A stretch of DNA of 64,000 nucleotides from Streptomyces sp. T12 (GCF_028736035.1 NZ_CP117866.1:1550001-1614000), one strand, 5' to 3'; shown: positions 55,454-64,000, counted from the stretch's first letter. Made by a program: numbers and translations. The notes: generated by a model not told the origin, from the sequence alone.

Positions 55454-56651
55454 GGGGTGTTCTCCTCTGGTGATTGCCTGCCGGGGTCTTCCCGGCAGCA
55501 TACGGCGCCTGCGGCGGCCGCCAGTCGGCGATGGCCTCGAAGCCCTTCAGGAACAGCAGGGGCGCGGCCTTGGACAGCGTGGCGATCACCGTGTTCCGTA
55601 CGGCGATCCCGGCGCGGCCGGTCGCCAGGTTGAGGCGGGCGGCCTTCACGGCCTTGCGGGCGATGGCGGTCGTACGCGGCAGGCGGGCCGCCGTGTAGGC
55701 GGCGAGGCCCTTGGAGTGGTACGCGAGGACCACCGCGTCCTCGATGGCCTGGTTGCCGCCCTGCCCCAGCGTCGGCGGCATGGCGTGCGCGGCGTCACCG
55801 ACCAGGGCTACCCGGCCGTGGTGGTAGGCGGGCAGCGGCTCGGCGATGTGGTGGACGTCGTGACGCAGGACGTCCTCGGGGCGGGCGGCGGCGAGGATCG
55901 CGGGGATCGGGTCGTGCCAGTCGCCGTAGCGGCGCAGCAGTTCGGCCTTCTCGCCGTCGGGCGCGCGCTCCGCGGCGGGCGTGATCGCCGCGGCGTACGC
56001 GTAGACCCGGCCGTCCTTGAGCGGGTGCGAGCCCCAGATGCGGCCCCGGCCCCAGGTCTCGTGCGAGGCGAACTCCACGCCGGGCAGGGGGATGACGACC
56101 CGCCATGTGGTGAAGCCGGAGTAGACGGTCCCTGAGTGTCCGGGGAACAGAGCCCGGCGTACGGCGGACTTGATGCCGTCTGCGGCCACCACGAGGTCGG
56201 CCTCCAGGTCGCCGTCCGGCGTGCTCACCCGCGCCGGACGGTCGGCGTCGCCCGGGTCGGCGAGGGTCGCGGCGACGCCGGTACGGACGGCCCCGGAGGG
56301 CAGTCGCGAGGCGAGGCTGTTGATGAGGGTGGCCCGATGGAGGAGGACGAGGGGGCCGCCGAAGCGTTCGGCCACGGCGTCTGCGTCCGCGCGGGAGAGC
56401 CAGCGCCCGGACGGGGTGCGCAGTCCCCCGTCGCCCTGCCAGGCGGCCAGGTCGCGGATCTCGTCGCCGAGCCCGATGACGTCCAGCGCGCGCAGGGAGT
56501 TGGGCGCGAGGGATATGGCCGCGCCGACCGGCTCCAGGGACGGCGCCCGCTCCAGCACGGTGACGTCCCAGCCGCCTCGGTGCAGTGCGGCCGCCGCGGT
56601 CAGGCCTCCGATGCCGCCGCCGATCACGATGGCGCGGGGTGACTGTGCCAT
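55425..56651 (-). CDS. FAD-dependent aromatic-type monooxygenase
   Basis: The 408-residue class A flavin monooxygenase has AIVIGGGIGGLTAAAALHRGGW at the N-terminus, DLVVAADGIKSAVRR (DG motif) and GRVALVGDAAHAMPPTLGQGG (GD motif). It resembles salicylate or urate-type hydroxylases; the substrate is unknown. ATG 56651 is preceded by GAGGAGGAG. It is divergent from a TetR gene whose operators lie in the shared promoter, so it is probably the regulated target. Confidence 0.88.
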   Translation of the reverse strand: MAQSPRAIVIGGGIGGLTAAAALHRGGWDVTVLERAPSLEPVGAAISLAPNSLRALDVIGLGDEIRDLAAWQGDGGLRTPSGRWLSRADADAVAERFGGPLVLLHRATLINSLASRLPSGAVRTGVAATLADPGDADRPARVSTPDGDLEADLVVAADGIKSAVRRALFPGHSGTVYSGFTTWRVVIPLPGVEFASHETWGRGRIWGSHPLKDGRVYAYAAAITPAAERAPDGEKAELLRRYGDWHDPIPAILAAARPEDVLRHDVHHIAEPLPAYHHGRVALVGDAAHAMPPTLGQGGNQAIEDAVVLAYHSKGLAAYTAARLPRTTAIARKAVKAARLNLATGRAGIAVRNTVIATLSKAAPLLFLKGFEAIADWRPPQAPYAAGKTPAGNHQRRTPREGRLHRTR

Positions 56652-56691
56652 GGGCTCCTCCTCGTACCGGATGCTCGAACACCACGCGGTC

Positions 56692-56738
56692 ACTACAGAC
56701 GTAGTGAGGGCATGCCGCGACTGTACTACAGACGTAGT
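56692..56738. promoter_or_regulatory. Two TetR operators between the monooxygenase and tetR genes
   Basis: The 14-bp sequence ACTACAGACGTAGT occurs at 56692-56705 and again, identical, at 56725-56738. Each has perfect 5-bp arms around AGAC. The start-to-start spacing is 33 bases, about three helical turns, so two dimers would bind on the same face and silence both promoters. Confidence 0.85.
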
Positions 56739-56759
56739 TACACAGGTAGGTTGATCTCC

Positions 56760-57350
56760 ATGTCCGTACGCACCCCGGGCGCCGCACGCGCCGACCTCGT
56801 CGCCGACACCGCCCTCGCGCTGCTCGCCGAGCGCGGTATGCGCGGACTCACGCACCGGGCCGTCGACGAGGCGGCCGGGCTGCCGCAGGGCTCCACGTCC
56901 AACCTCGCCCGCACCCGACAGGCGCTGCTGGAGCTGACGGTGCGGCGGCTCGCCGAGCGCGAGGCACGCGTGCTCGCACTGGAGGAGATGCCGGACCCGC
57001 GGGGCGGCCTCGACTCGCTGGTCGACGGCCTGGCCCTGGCGGCCCACCGCTCCCTGACCCGCAACCGCGAACTGACGCTGGCCCGCTACGAACTGGCCCT
57101 CGAAGCGACGCGCCGCCCCGAGCTGCGCGCCTACTTCGACGCCACGGGTGCCCGCTTCCGCGACCAGCTCACCGCCCTGGTGACCGCGGCGGGGTCGACG
57201 GACCCGGCCCGGCACGTGCTGTCCCTGGTCGCCTGGGCGGACGGGCTGATGTTCAGCTGCGTGGCCGGATCCTTCAGCACCGAGACGCCGAGCCCGGCGG
57301 AGCTACGGGCGGGGCTGCGCGAGCTGCTGGCGGGAATGCTCGGCCGGTGA
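56760..57350 (+). CDS. TetR-family regulator
   Basis: The 196-residue regulator has an N-terminal helix-turn-helix (ADTALALLAERGMRGLTHRAVDEAAGLPQGSTSNL) and a helical ligand domain (HRSLTRNRELTLARYELALEATRR). The inferred role is repression of itself and the divergent flavin monooxygenase through the two palindromes upstream. The ligand is unknown, possibly the monooxygenase substrate. Confidence 0.9.
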   Translation: MSVRTPGAARADLVADTALALLAERGMRGLTHRAVDEAAGLPQGSTSNLARTRQALLELTVRRLAEREARVLALEEMPDPRGGLDSLVDGLALAAHRSLTRNRELTLARYELALEATRRPELRAYFDATGARFRDQLTALVTAAGSTDPARHVLSLVAWADGLMFSCVAGSFSTETPSPAELRAGLRELLAGMLGR

Positions 57351-57414
57351 CGCCGGCGCGTGCGGCATCGTAAAACTCCTGGTGGGCTCAGGGGAGTTGA
57401 GCCAGGATTCGGGC

Positions 57415-57924
57415 ATGACCATCGAACGCAATGAGCCCGCCACCACCGCCGACGAGCGCACCATGCTGGAGGGCTGGCTGGACTACCACCGGCAGACCCT
57501 CGCCTGGAAGTGCGAAGGCCTGACCGACACCCAGCTCAAAGCCGCCTCCGTGGAGCCGTCCGAACTGACCCTGCTGGGGCTGGTGCGGCACATGGCGGAG
57601 GTGGAGCGGTTCTGGTTCCACGAGATCCTTCTGGACGACGACCTCGGGGTGCTCTACTGCAGCGAAGAGGACCGGGACGGCGACTTCCACTTCACCGAGG
57701 CCGACACCTGGGAAGAGGCGCACACCACCTGGCAGACCGAGATCGACAACGCCCGTCGCAACGCGGCCGCCTTCGGCCTGGACGACCTCTCCAAGGGCCG
57801 GAGCCGGAGGGGGGAACAGTTCAACCTGCGCTGGATCATCACCCACATGATCGAGGAGTACGCCCGCCACAACGGCCACGCCGACCTGATCCGCGAGCGC
57901 CTCGACGGCGCCACCGGCGACTGA
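57415..57924 (+). CDS. DinB/DUF664 family protein
   Basis: The 169-residue four-helix-bundle protein of the DinB superfamily has LEGWLDYHRQTLAWKCEGLT near the start and LLGLVRHMAEVERFWFHEILL and LRWIITHMIEEYARHNGHADLIRE. Three conserved His positions match the metal-binding trio of the fold. Some actinobacterial members are mycothiol-dependent enzymes; this one is unassigned. Confidence 0.87.
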   Translation: MTIERNEPATTADERTMLEGWLDYHRQTLAWKCEGLTDTQLKAASVEPSELTLLGLVRHMAEVERFWFHEILLDDDLGVLYCSEEDRDGDFHFTEADTWEEAHTTWQTEIDNARRNAAAFGLDDLSKGRSRRGEQFNLRWIITHMIEEYARHNGHADLIRERLDGATGD

Positions 57925-58036
57925 CGTCAGCCGCGAAGAGCCCGCGCCGCCCGTACGGGGACAGAGATCACCCGTGCGGAGCAACCTCTGCTTGTCCGCT
58001 GCCCCAACAGCCGCCGGACCCAGCAGAGTTGCGCGG

Positions 58037-58549
58037 GTGCATCGAACGACGACCACCGCAACGCTCCTGGTCACCGTGGCCGTCTCGGCCCTCTCGGGCT
58101 GTGTGACGGTCCCGCGCTCTCCGGCGCCCGGACCGCCCCCGGTACCGTCCCAGCCGCCGGCGCCCCGGCCGGGCGGGCAGGAGGACCCGCGGGTCGTGCA
58201 GGCACCGGCTCGCGAGGCCCTGGCGCTCACCGGCCCGTCCCCCAGCCCGGCCCGCACGACGTCCGCCGCACACTCCGCGTCCCCCACCACCTCACCGGCG
58301 CACACACCGGCGGCCCCTCGCTCGCACCCCCATCCCCATCCCCATCCCCGCCCCCAGCACCGGGAATCCCACCGCCCCGCCGTCGACACCCCGAAACGGC
58401 CGCACATCGAGATCCCCGACGTGTCGGAGTCGGTCCGCACCGAGGTCCCGCGAGGAAACTCGGACCTTTGCGCGCTGGGCAAGAAGTACGGCGGCTGGAG
58501 GGCGGACAGCCCGGAGTCGCGGATCTGCGAGCAAACGTACGGCCGTTGA
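58037..58549 (+). CDS. Pro/His-rich putative lipoprotein
   Basis: The 170-residue exported protein has an N-terminal hydrophobic segment ending in a lipobox LSGC (Cys about residue 22), a long Pro/Ser/Ala-rich linker, a PH-repeat stretch (SHPHPHPHPRPQH) and a conserved-looking C-terminus (GNSDLCALGKKYGGWRADSP, ICEQTYG). The His-rich part could bind metal. GTG 58037 is chosen because it places the lipobox correctly. Function is unknown. Confidence 0.72.
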   Translation: MHRTTTTATLLVTVAVSALSGCVTVPRSPAPGPPPVPSQPPAPRPGGQEDPRVVQAPAREALALTGPSPSPARTTSAAHSASPTTSPAHTPAAPRSHPHPHPHPRPQHRESHRPAVDTPKRPHIEIPDVSESVRTEVPRGNSDLCALGKKYGGWRADSPESRICEQTYGR

Positions 58550-58651
58550 GGTGCGGGGCCGACGCCGGTCGGTCGCCCGCGTAGCCGGAACACCACCCCG
58601 CACGGGCGGGCGGGGAAACCCCCGCTCCGCCTCTCCGGTCCCGCTCGGCCG

Positions 58652-59107
58652 CTACGGCCCCTCCCCCAGCCACGCCTCCAACCGCCGAAGCTCCGCCCGC
58701 ACCCCGTCCCCGTAGCTGTCGTCCCGCAACGCCCCCGCGGCTCCCCGCGCCCGGCGCACATGCACACGGGCGGCCTCCGCGCGGTCGAGCTTCACATAGT
58801 CGGCGGCCAGATTCAGATGCAGCGAGGGGTACAGGGCCCGCACGGCAAGCGCGCCGCCGGCACCCTCGGCCTCCGTCAACGCCCGTAGATCCCAGGCCAG
58901 TTCGTCCGACGGGTCGTCCTGTGTGTCCGCCAGGTAGTGCGCCAGCGTGCAGCGGTGCAGGGGGTCGCCGTCCTCGCCGAGCTCCGTCCACAGGTCCAGC
59001 AACCGGCGCCGGGCCTCTTCGCGGTCCCCCGCGTGATGCAGAATGACGACCTGCCCGATCCGCGTCAGCACGGCGTCCGGCGCCGCCTGCTCCTGTTGCT
59101 CCGCCAC
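58652..59107 (-). CDS. Small helical-repeat (TPR-like) protein
   Basis: The 151-residue acidic helical protein has repeat-like helices (ILHHAGDREEARRRLLDLWTELG, HRCTLAHYLADTQDD, LYPSLHLNLAADYVKLDRAEAA). It belongs to a conserved but uncharacterised actinobacterial group, probably TPR-like. No catalytic motif is visible. Confidence 0.8.
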   Translation of the reverse strand: MAEQQEQAAPDAVLTRIGQVVILHHAGDREEARRRLLDLWTELGEDGDPLHRCTLAHYLADTQDDPSDELAWDLRALTEAEGAGGALAVRALYPSLHLNLAADYVKLDRAEAARVHVRRARGAAGALRDDSYGDGVRAELRRLEAWLGEGP

Positions 59108-59230
59108 CGCGTCCTCCGGGCCCTCGTCGGCTGGTCCCTCCCGACGCTAACGGGCCGCACCGGCAATCCCGGTCAGGCGGCTCCGTACGGCACCGGGCCG
59201 GTCCGGCGAAGGACCGGCCCGGCGGGTGGG

Positions 59231-59914
59231 TCAGCCCAGGTCAGGGATCCGCCAGTCGATCGGCTCGTGCCCCTGCCGGGCCACCGCCTCGTTGATCTGC
59301 GTGAACGGGTGGGACCCGAAGAACTTCTTCGCCGACAGCGGCGAGGGGTGCGCTCCCTTGACCACGACATGCCGCGTCTCGTCGATGAGCGGGAGCTTCT
59401 TCTGCGCGTAGTTGCCCCACAGCACGAACACCGCCGGGTCGGGCCGGTGGGCCACGGCACGGATCACCGCGTCGGTGAACTTCTCCCAGCCCTTGCCCTT
59501 GTGCGAGTTCGCCTCACCGCCGCGCACAGTGAGCACGGCGTTGAGCAGCAGGACGCCCTGCTGGGCCCAGGGCATCAGATAGCCGTTGTCGGGGACGGGG
59601 AGGCCGAGCTCCTCCTTCATCTCCTTGTAGATGTTGCGCAGCGACGGCGGCGTCTTGACTCCGGGGCGGACCGAGAAGCACAGGCCGTGTCCCTGGCCCT
59701 CGCCGTGATACGGGTCCTGACCGAGGATCAGGACCTTCACCTGCTCGTACGGCGTGGCATCCAGCGCGGCGAAGACCTCCTCGCGCGGCGGGTGGACGGG
59801 GCCCTTCGCCCGCTCCTCCTCGACGAACTCCGTCAGCTCCTTGAAGTAGGGCTGCTGAAGCTCGTCACCCAGAACCCCGCGCCAGGACTCGGGCAGCATG
59901 GCGATGTCGGTCAC
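59231..59914 (-). CDS. ung: Uracil-DNA glycosylase
   Basis: The 227-residue family 1 UDG removes uracil from DNA. The water-activating loop is VLILGQDPYHGEGQGHGLCF and the Leu-intercalation loop is GAHPSPLSAKKFFGSHPF. GTG 59914 has AAGGAAG upstream. It is monocistronic. Confidence 0.96.
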   Translation of the reverse strand: MTDIAMLPESWRGVLGDELQQPYFKELTEFVEEERAKGPVHPPREEVFAALDATPYEQVKVLILGQDPYHGEGQGHGLCFSVRPGVKTPPSLRNIYKEMKEELGLPVPDNGYLMPWAQQGVLLLNAVLTVRGGEANSHKGKGWEKFTDAVIRAVAHRPDPAVFVLWGNYAQKKLPLIDETRHVVVKGAHPSPLSAKKFFGSHPFTQINEAVARQGHEPIDWRIPDLG

Positions 59915-59950
59915 GTCGACTTCCTTACGATGTGCGGCGAACGGTGAGAG

Positions 59951-59969
59951 GTGACCGCCCCGCGGTCAC
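59951..59969 (-). terminator. Hairpin after the peptide-binding protein gene
   Basis: GTGACCGC / GCGGTCAC forms an 8-bp stem with a CCC loop, 64 bases beyond the stop of the ABC binding-protein gene and just upstream of ung. Confidence 0.55.
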
Positions 59970-60032
59970 TTCCAGGCCTCCGAACCTACAGGCGGCCACT
60001 GACAATCGCCCCGCCCACCGCACATCCCGCCG

Positions 60033-61613
60033 CTACCAGCTGGTCTTGCGGTACAGCTCCCCCACCATCATGATCGTCGACGGGTCGAGGGCCCGCTCGG
60101 CGCCCGAGATCTCCGCGCTCGCGGCCACGTACTGCCGGCCCTGCCACAGCGGCAGCAGTCGCGCGTCCTGGACGAGGATCCGCTGGGCCTCCTCGAAGTC
60201 CTTGACCACGTTGGCACGGTCGCTCTGGGCGCGGGAGTTGGGCAGCAGGGTCTCGGTGATCTTGGGCGTCACGTACGGCGTACCGAGCGCGTTCTGCTTG
60301 CCGACGAACGGCGCGATGAAGTTGTCCGCGTCCGGGAAGTCGGGGAACCAGCCGCGTCCGAACACGGGGTACTCGCCGTTCTGGTAGCCCGTGACGTACG
60401 ACTTCCAGGGGCGGCTCTTGAGGGTGACCTCGAAGAGACCGGACGCCTCGAGCTGGCTCTTCAGCTCCTGGAACTCCGCCTTGGTGGCGGAGCCGTAGCG
60501 GTCGCTGGTGTACCAGAGCTCAAGCGGGACGGGGGTCGTGATGCCCGCCTGGGTGAGGATCTTGCCGGCCTTGGCCTTGCTGGGCTCGCCGAAGTCGTCG
60601 AAGAAGCCCGTGGTGTGTCCGGTCAGGCCCTTGGGGACCATGGAGTACAGCGGCTCGACGGTGTCCTTGTAGACCTTGTGGGCGATCGCCGGACGGTCGA
60701 TGACCTGGGCGATGGCCTTACGGACGGCGGACTTGCCCGCCATCGGGTCCTTCGGGTTGAAGACCAGGTAGTTGATCTCCGTGCCGGAGCCCTCGATCAG
60801 CTGGAGATGGTCGTCGTCATCGGCCTGGATGTCGACGATGTCGTCGGCGGCGAGGCCGCGGAAGGCGACGTCGAGCTCCTTGTCGCGCAGCGCGGCGACC
60901 ATGGTGGGCGAGTCCTGGAAGTAGCGGATGGTCACCGCATCGTTCTTGCGCTCCGCGTACCCCTGGTAGCCGTCGTACTTGACGAGCTCGGCCTGCTGGC
61001 CCTCTTCGTAGGAGTCGAGGATGTACGGCCCGGAACCGACGACGGTGTCGTCCTCGCGCAGCTTGTCGGCCGGGTAGTCCTCGGGGTCGACGATCGACAT
61101 GGCGGGCGTGGCGAGCACGAACGGGAAGGTCGCGTCGGCCTTGTTCAGGTGGAAGACGACCTCTCGGTCGTTGAGCACCTGGACCCGTTCGAGGCTGCCC
61201 AGCAGACCGGCGGGGCCGCCGTTGACGTTGATCGTCCGGATGCGGTCGATGGAGTACTTGACCGCCTGCGCGTCGAGGGTGTGCCCGTCGGAGAACTTCA
61301 GGCCCTCGCGCAGCTCGCACTTGTACTTCATGTTCGAGTTGTCGGTGAACTGGCAACTCTTGGCGGCGTCGGGCTCGGGCGCGCTCGCCCCGGAGGGATA
61401 GCTGAGCAGCGTCTGGTAAATGTTGCGGAACAGCTCCCAGGAGCTGTCCCAGGCCGCGGCGGGATCAAGGGTGCTGGGGGCGGCGGTCGTCCCCACCACG
61501 ATCGCCCCCTCGTCCTCCGTCGAATCGGACGAGAGGACACCGCACCCTGCCACCAGGGACGATATGGACGCGATGGCCGCCACCTGCCGCAGGCGTCGGA
61601 TCCGGTTGAACAC
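60033..61613 (-). CDS. ABC transporter substrate-binding lipoprotein (family 5, peptide type)
   Basis: The 526-residue extracellular binding protein of the DppA/OppA family has a lipobox LVAGC near residue 24, the early block IVVGTTAAPSTLDPAAAWDSSW and LKFSDGHTLDAQAVKYSIDRI. GTG 61613 gives a 7-base gap to GAGGAG; GTG 61619 would leave only one base. No permease or ATPase gene is adjacent, so it is an orphan. It may bind peptides or a related ligand. Confidence 0.9.
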   Translation of the reverse strand: MFNRIRRLRQVAAIASISSLVAGCGVLSSDSTEDEGAIVVGTTAAPSTLDPAAAWDSSWELFRNIYQTLLSYPSGASAPEPDAAKSCQFTDNSNMKYKCELREGLKFSDGHTLDAQAVKYSIDRIRTINVNGGPAGLLGSLERVQVLNDREVVFHLNKADATFPFVLATPAMSIVDPEDYPADKLREDDTVVGSGPYILDSYEEGQQAELVKYDGYQGYAERKNDAVTIRYFQDSPTMVAALRDKELDVAFRGLAADDIVDIQADDDDHLQLIEGSGTEINYLVFNPKDPMAGKSAVRKAIAQVIDRPAIAHKVYKDTVEPLYSMVPKGLTGHTTGFFDDFGEPSKAKAGKILTQAGITTPVPLELWYTSDRYGSATKAEFQELKSQLEASGLFEVTLKSRPWKSYVTGYQNGEYPVFGRGWFPDFPDADNFIAPFVGKQNALGTPYVTPKITETLLPNSRAQSDRANVVKDFEEAQRILVQDARLLPLWQGRQYVAASAEISGAERALDPSTIMMVGELYRKTSW

Positions 61614-61753
61614 GCGCACGCTCCTCGATCTGCCATGCCAAGGGTCGGCAAAACATACCGCAGTGTTCCGGCCGGTGGACCTCCAGTCTCAGGAGCACTT
61701 GCTCACCTCCGCGGTGACTACGTTGTCAACGGCTGTTGATCTCCCGATACGTA

Positions 61754-61790
61754 GACGCGGGCGCCGCTGGTGTCCAGCGGCGCCCGCGTC
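61754..61790 (-). terminator. Terminator after the first SDR gene
   Basis: A perfect 17-bp stem (61754-61770 and 61774-61790, 3-base loop) lies 14 bases past the SDR stop. The stem is very GC-rich and no T-run is needed. Confidence 0.88.
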
Positions 61791-61804
61791 TTGAGTCCCG
61801 TGCG

Positions 61805-62566
61805 TCAGCCGACGCCGGCGTTGAGGAAGATGCCGCCGTCGACGACGAGCGTCTGGCCCGTGACCCAGTCGGACTGGTCCGAGGTGAGGAACGCGGCGGC
61901 GCCGCCGATGTCGGAGGGCACGCCGAGCCGGCCCAGCGGGTAGGCAGCGGCGGCCTCGGCCTCGCGGCCCTCGTACAGGGCCTGGGCGAACTTGGTCTTC
62001 ACCACGGCCGGGGCGATCGCGTTGACCCGCACCTTGGGCGCGAACTCGTGCGCCATCTGCTGGGTGAGGTTGATCATCGCGGCCTTGCTGACGCCGTAGG
62101 CGGCGATGAACGGCGAGGGCGCGATGCCCGCGACGGAGGCGATGTTGACGATCGCGCCGCCGTTGTCCTTCTGCCAGGCGTGCCAGGTCTTCTGGGCGAA
62201 GCCCAGCGCCGAGATCACGTTGGTCTCGAAGACCTTGCGCGCGACGCCCAGGTCGAGGTCGGCGAGCGGCCCGAACACGGGGTTCGTGCCGGCATTGTTG
62301 ACCAGGTAGTCGACCCGGCCGAAGGCCTCCATGGCGCGCTCGACGGCGGCGGCCTGGTGGGCCTCGTCGTGCGCCTTGCCGGCCACGTAGATCGCGCGCT
62401 CGGCGCCGAGCTGCTCGACGGCCTCCTTGAGGGCGTCCTCGCCCCGGCCGGTGATGACGACGCGGTCGCCGCGGGCGACGAGCGCCTCGGCGACGCCGTA
62501 GCCGATGCCGCGGCTGGCGCCCGTGATGAGGGCGACCTTGCCGGAGAGTTCAGGCAGTGCAGTCAT
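61805..62566 (-). CDS. SDR-family oxidoreductase
   Basis: The 253-residue classical short-chain dehydrogenase has cofactor motif TGASRGIG, NNAG, catalytic Ser in VNIASVAG and the Tyr-Lys pair in YGVSKAA. It resembles 3-oxoacyl-ACP reductases; Arg in the cofactor loop (ITGRG) suggests NADP. It is downstream of a second SDR by 20 bases in the same operon. Confidence 0.9.
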   Translation of the reverse strand: MTALPELSGKVALITGASRGIGYGVAEALVARGDRVVITGRGEDALKEAVEQLGAERAIYVAGKAHDEAHQAAAVERAMEAFGRVDYLVNNAGTNPVFGPLADLDLGVARKVFETNVISALGFAQKTWHAWQKDNGGAIVNIASVAGIAPSPFIAAYGVSKAAMINLTQQMAHEFAPKVRVNAIAPAVVKTKFAQALYEGREAEAAAAYPLGRLGVPSDIGGAAAFLTSDQSDWVTGQTLVVDGGIFLNAGVG

Positions 62567-62586
62567 GTCCGTGTGTCCCCAGTTCC

Positions 62587-63348
62587 CTAGTCGAGCGGTC
62601 CGCCGGCGACGTACAGCACCTGGCCGGAGACGAAGCCGGCCGCCTCGCCCGTGAAGAAGGCGATCGCGTTGGCGATGTCGTCCGGCTCGCCGACCCGCGC
62701 GACGGGGATCTGAGTGGCGGCGGCGGCCTTGAAGTCCTCGAAGCCCATGCCGACGCGGTCGGCGGTGGCCTTGGTCATCTCGGTGGCGATGAAGCCGGGG
62801 GCGACGGCGTTGGCGGTGACGCCGAACTTGCCGAGCTCCTTGGCGAGGGTCTTGGTGAAGCCCTGGAGGCCGGCCTTGGCGGCGGAGTAGTTGACCTGGC
62901 CGCGGTTGCCGAGAGCGGAGGACGAGGAGAGGTTGACGATGCGGCCGAAGCCCGCGTCCACCATGTGCTTCTGACAGGCCTTGGACATCAGGAAGGCGCC
63001 GCGCAGGTGCACGTTCATGACGGTGTCCCAGTCGGCGACGCTCATCTTGAACAGCAGGTTGTCGCGCAGCACGCCCGCGTTGTTGACCAGGATCGTCGGG
63101 GCGCCGAGCTCCTCGGCGATCCGCGCGATGGCCGCCTCGACCTGCGCCTCGTCGGAGACGTCGCAGCCGACCGCGATGGCCTTGCCGCCGGCCGCGGTGA
63201 TCTTCTCCACGGTGTCCTTGCAGGCGCCCTCGTCGAGGTCGATCACGGCGACCGCGCGGCCTTCGGCGGCCAGTCGTACGGCGGTGGCGGCGCCGATGCC
63301 GCGCGCTCCGCCGGTGACTACGGCGACCCGCTGCTCAGTGGTGGACAT
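62587..63348 (-). CDS. fabG: 3-oxoacyl-[acyl-carrier-protein] reductase
   Basis: The 253-residue FabG-type SDR has TGGARGIGAAT, NNAGVLRDNLL, catalytic Ser in NLSSSSALGNRGQ and YSAAKAGLQGFTKTLA. The NNAGVLRDNLLFKM block is typical of FabG. ATG 63348 has GAGGAG upstream. It forms an operon with the following SDR. A fatty-acid or secondary-metabolic ketoreductase role are both possible; no other fatty-acid genes are adjacent. Confidence 0.9.
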   Translation of the reverse strand: MSTTEQRVAVVTGGARGIGAATAVRLAAEGRAVAVIDLDEGACKDTVEKITAAGGKAIAVGCDVSDEAQVEAAIARIAEELGAPTILVNNAGVLRDNLLFKMSVADWDTVMNVHLRGAFLMSKACQKHMVDAGFGRIVNLSSSSALGNRGQVNYSAAKAGLQGFTKTLAKELGKFGVTANAVAPGFIATEMTKATADRVGMGFEDFKAAAATQIPVARVGEPDDIANAIAFFTGEAAGFVSGQVLYVAGGPLD

Positions 63349-63474
63349 GAATGACTCTCCTCGGGTGAGCGACCGCTTAGTACCTTCGATGGACGTGACG
63401 CTAGAAGTCCTGGCACGCGGTGTCAACGGCCACCGCGCGCATGTGATCCATTACCTGATCCGTAACCCGATCCG

Positions 63475-63885
63475 TCACTTCACCAACAGATCGAGCAGCC
63501 GCTCCGCCTCGGCCGCCGGATCGGACGTGAGCCCGGTGTGCACGGGCCCCGGCTGGACGACCGTCGAGCGCGGCGCGATCAGCCAGCGAAAGCGCCGCCC
63601 GGCATCGTCGGCCCCGGCCTGCCCCGCCGCGTCGCCGCCCGCGCAGACGCCCTCGACGGCGCGGAGTGCGGCCCGCGCCCCGGCGACGTCGGCAGCGGGA
63701 TCCAGCGCCCGCAGTCTGCTCTCGTCCAGGTGGGTCCGGGCGGCGACGAAGGACCGGGCGCGGCAGTACACGAGCACGCCCGCGTTGAGGCACTCTCCGC
63801 GTTCGATGCGCGGGACGACCCGCAGCAGCGCGTACTCGAAGACGTCCTGCGTGCGGGAACGGGTCCCCAGGGTGCGCTCGCTCAC
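63475..63885 (-). CDS. DUF3037 family protein
   Basis: The 136-residue protein has the DUF3037 pattern FEYALLRVVPRIERGECLNAGVLVYCRARSFV. Its GTG shares GTGA with the stop of the upstream HipA-like gene (4-base overlap). These two families are commonly paired; the function of the pair is not established. Confidence 0.85.
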   Translation of the reverse strand: MSERTLGTRSRTQDVFEYALLRVVPRIERGECLNAGVLVYCRARSFVAARTHLDESRLRALDPAADVAGARAALRAVEGVCAGGDAAGQAGADDAGRRFRWLIAPRSTVVQPGPVHTGLTSDPAAEAERLLDLLVK

Positions 63886-64000
63886 TTGATCCCCTCGATG
63901 CGTTCGTGGATGACGGCGGCCCGTGCGAGCAGTGGCTGCGCGTACGCCTTCCTCAGTGCGTCCGCCGACTCGAACCCCGGCTCGTCCGCCAGCCACACGC
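63882..64000 (-). CDS. HipA-like kinase family protein, 3' end only
   Basis: Only the last 38 codons are present, reading WLADEPGFESADALRKAYAQ, then LLARAAVIHERIEGIK and stop. The ending resembles HipA-like kinase domain proteins that sit upstream of DUF3037 genes. The remainder lies beyond the right edge. Confidence 0.65.
   Translation of the reverse strand, partial: VWLADEPGFESADALRKAYAQPLLARAAVIHERIEGIK

Overview
The window is high-GC actinobacterial chromosome, almost certainly Streptomyces. Evidence: third codon positions are nearly all G/C, GTG starts are frequent, TTA codons are rare, the formaldehyde pathway is of the mycothiol type, there is a second divergent EF-Tu gene, and the gene families are typical of the genus. 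No rRNA, tRNA, CRISPR array, IS element or phage was seen.

Region 1 (1-26.4 kb) is one coherent catabolic island for choline and glycine betaine. Uptake is by a BCCT carrier (20.9-22.7 kb) and a betaine-type ABC system (4.9-9.0 kb). Choline is oxidised by a GMC dehydrogenase (13.3-15.0 kb) and an aldehyde dehydrogenase (9.0-10.5 kb). Betaine is then probably demethylated by a three-part Rieske system (oxygenase 16.0-17.1 kb, reductase 17.2-18.4 kb, ferredoxin 18.4-18.8 kb). Dimethylglycine oxidase (2.2-4.7 kb) and sarcosine oxidase (soxB, soxD, running off the left edge) finish the route to glycine. One-carbon units are handled by FolD, PurU and an MTHFR-like protein. Free formaldehyde goes through a mycothiol-dependent dehydrogenase and a metallo-beta-lactamase-fold hydrolase, and formate through an FdhF/YdeP-type oxidoreductase whose gene is coupled to pabB, a folate-precursor gene.

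The main discovery is regulatory. Ten copies of one composite 36-bp operator (GTTGC-N7-GCAAC-N2-GTTGC-N7-GCAAC) lie upstream of every transcription unit of this island, and I saw none elsewhere. Two flank the promoter region of a central IclR-family gene (15.16-15.96 kb); one of these overlaps that gene's -10 box and start codon. The IclR protein is therefore the obvious candidate for an autoregulated master regulator.

Region 2 (26.4-28.4 kb) is a zone of damaged genes: a glycoside hydrolase and a MarR regulator, both broken mostly by single-base losses in G/C runs.

Region 3 (28.4-64 kb) is ordinary streptomycete chromosome made of small units: pobA, an ArsR/CDF metal pair, an XRE-cupin/EamA pair, two hexapeptide-repeat proteins, DedA and TVP38 membrane proteins, a secreted esterase, a sigma-like/ricin fusion protein, galU, a divergent tuf, thiolase/HxlR, a Gfo/Idh/MocA + DUF6807 sugar-type pair, uppP, lnt, a flavin monooxygenase/TetR pair, ung, a peptide-type ABC binding protein, two SDRs, and a DUF3037/HipA-like pair at the right edge. 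Several divergent promoters carry clear operators, described individually.
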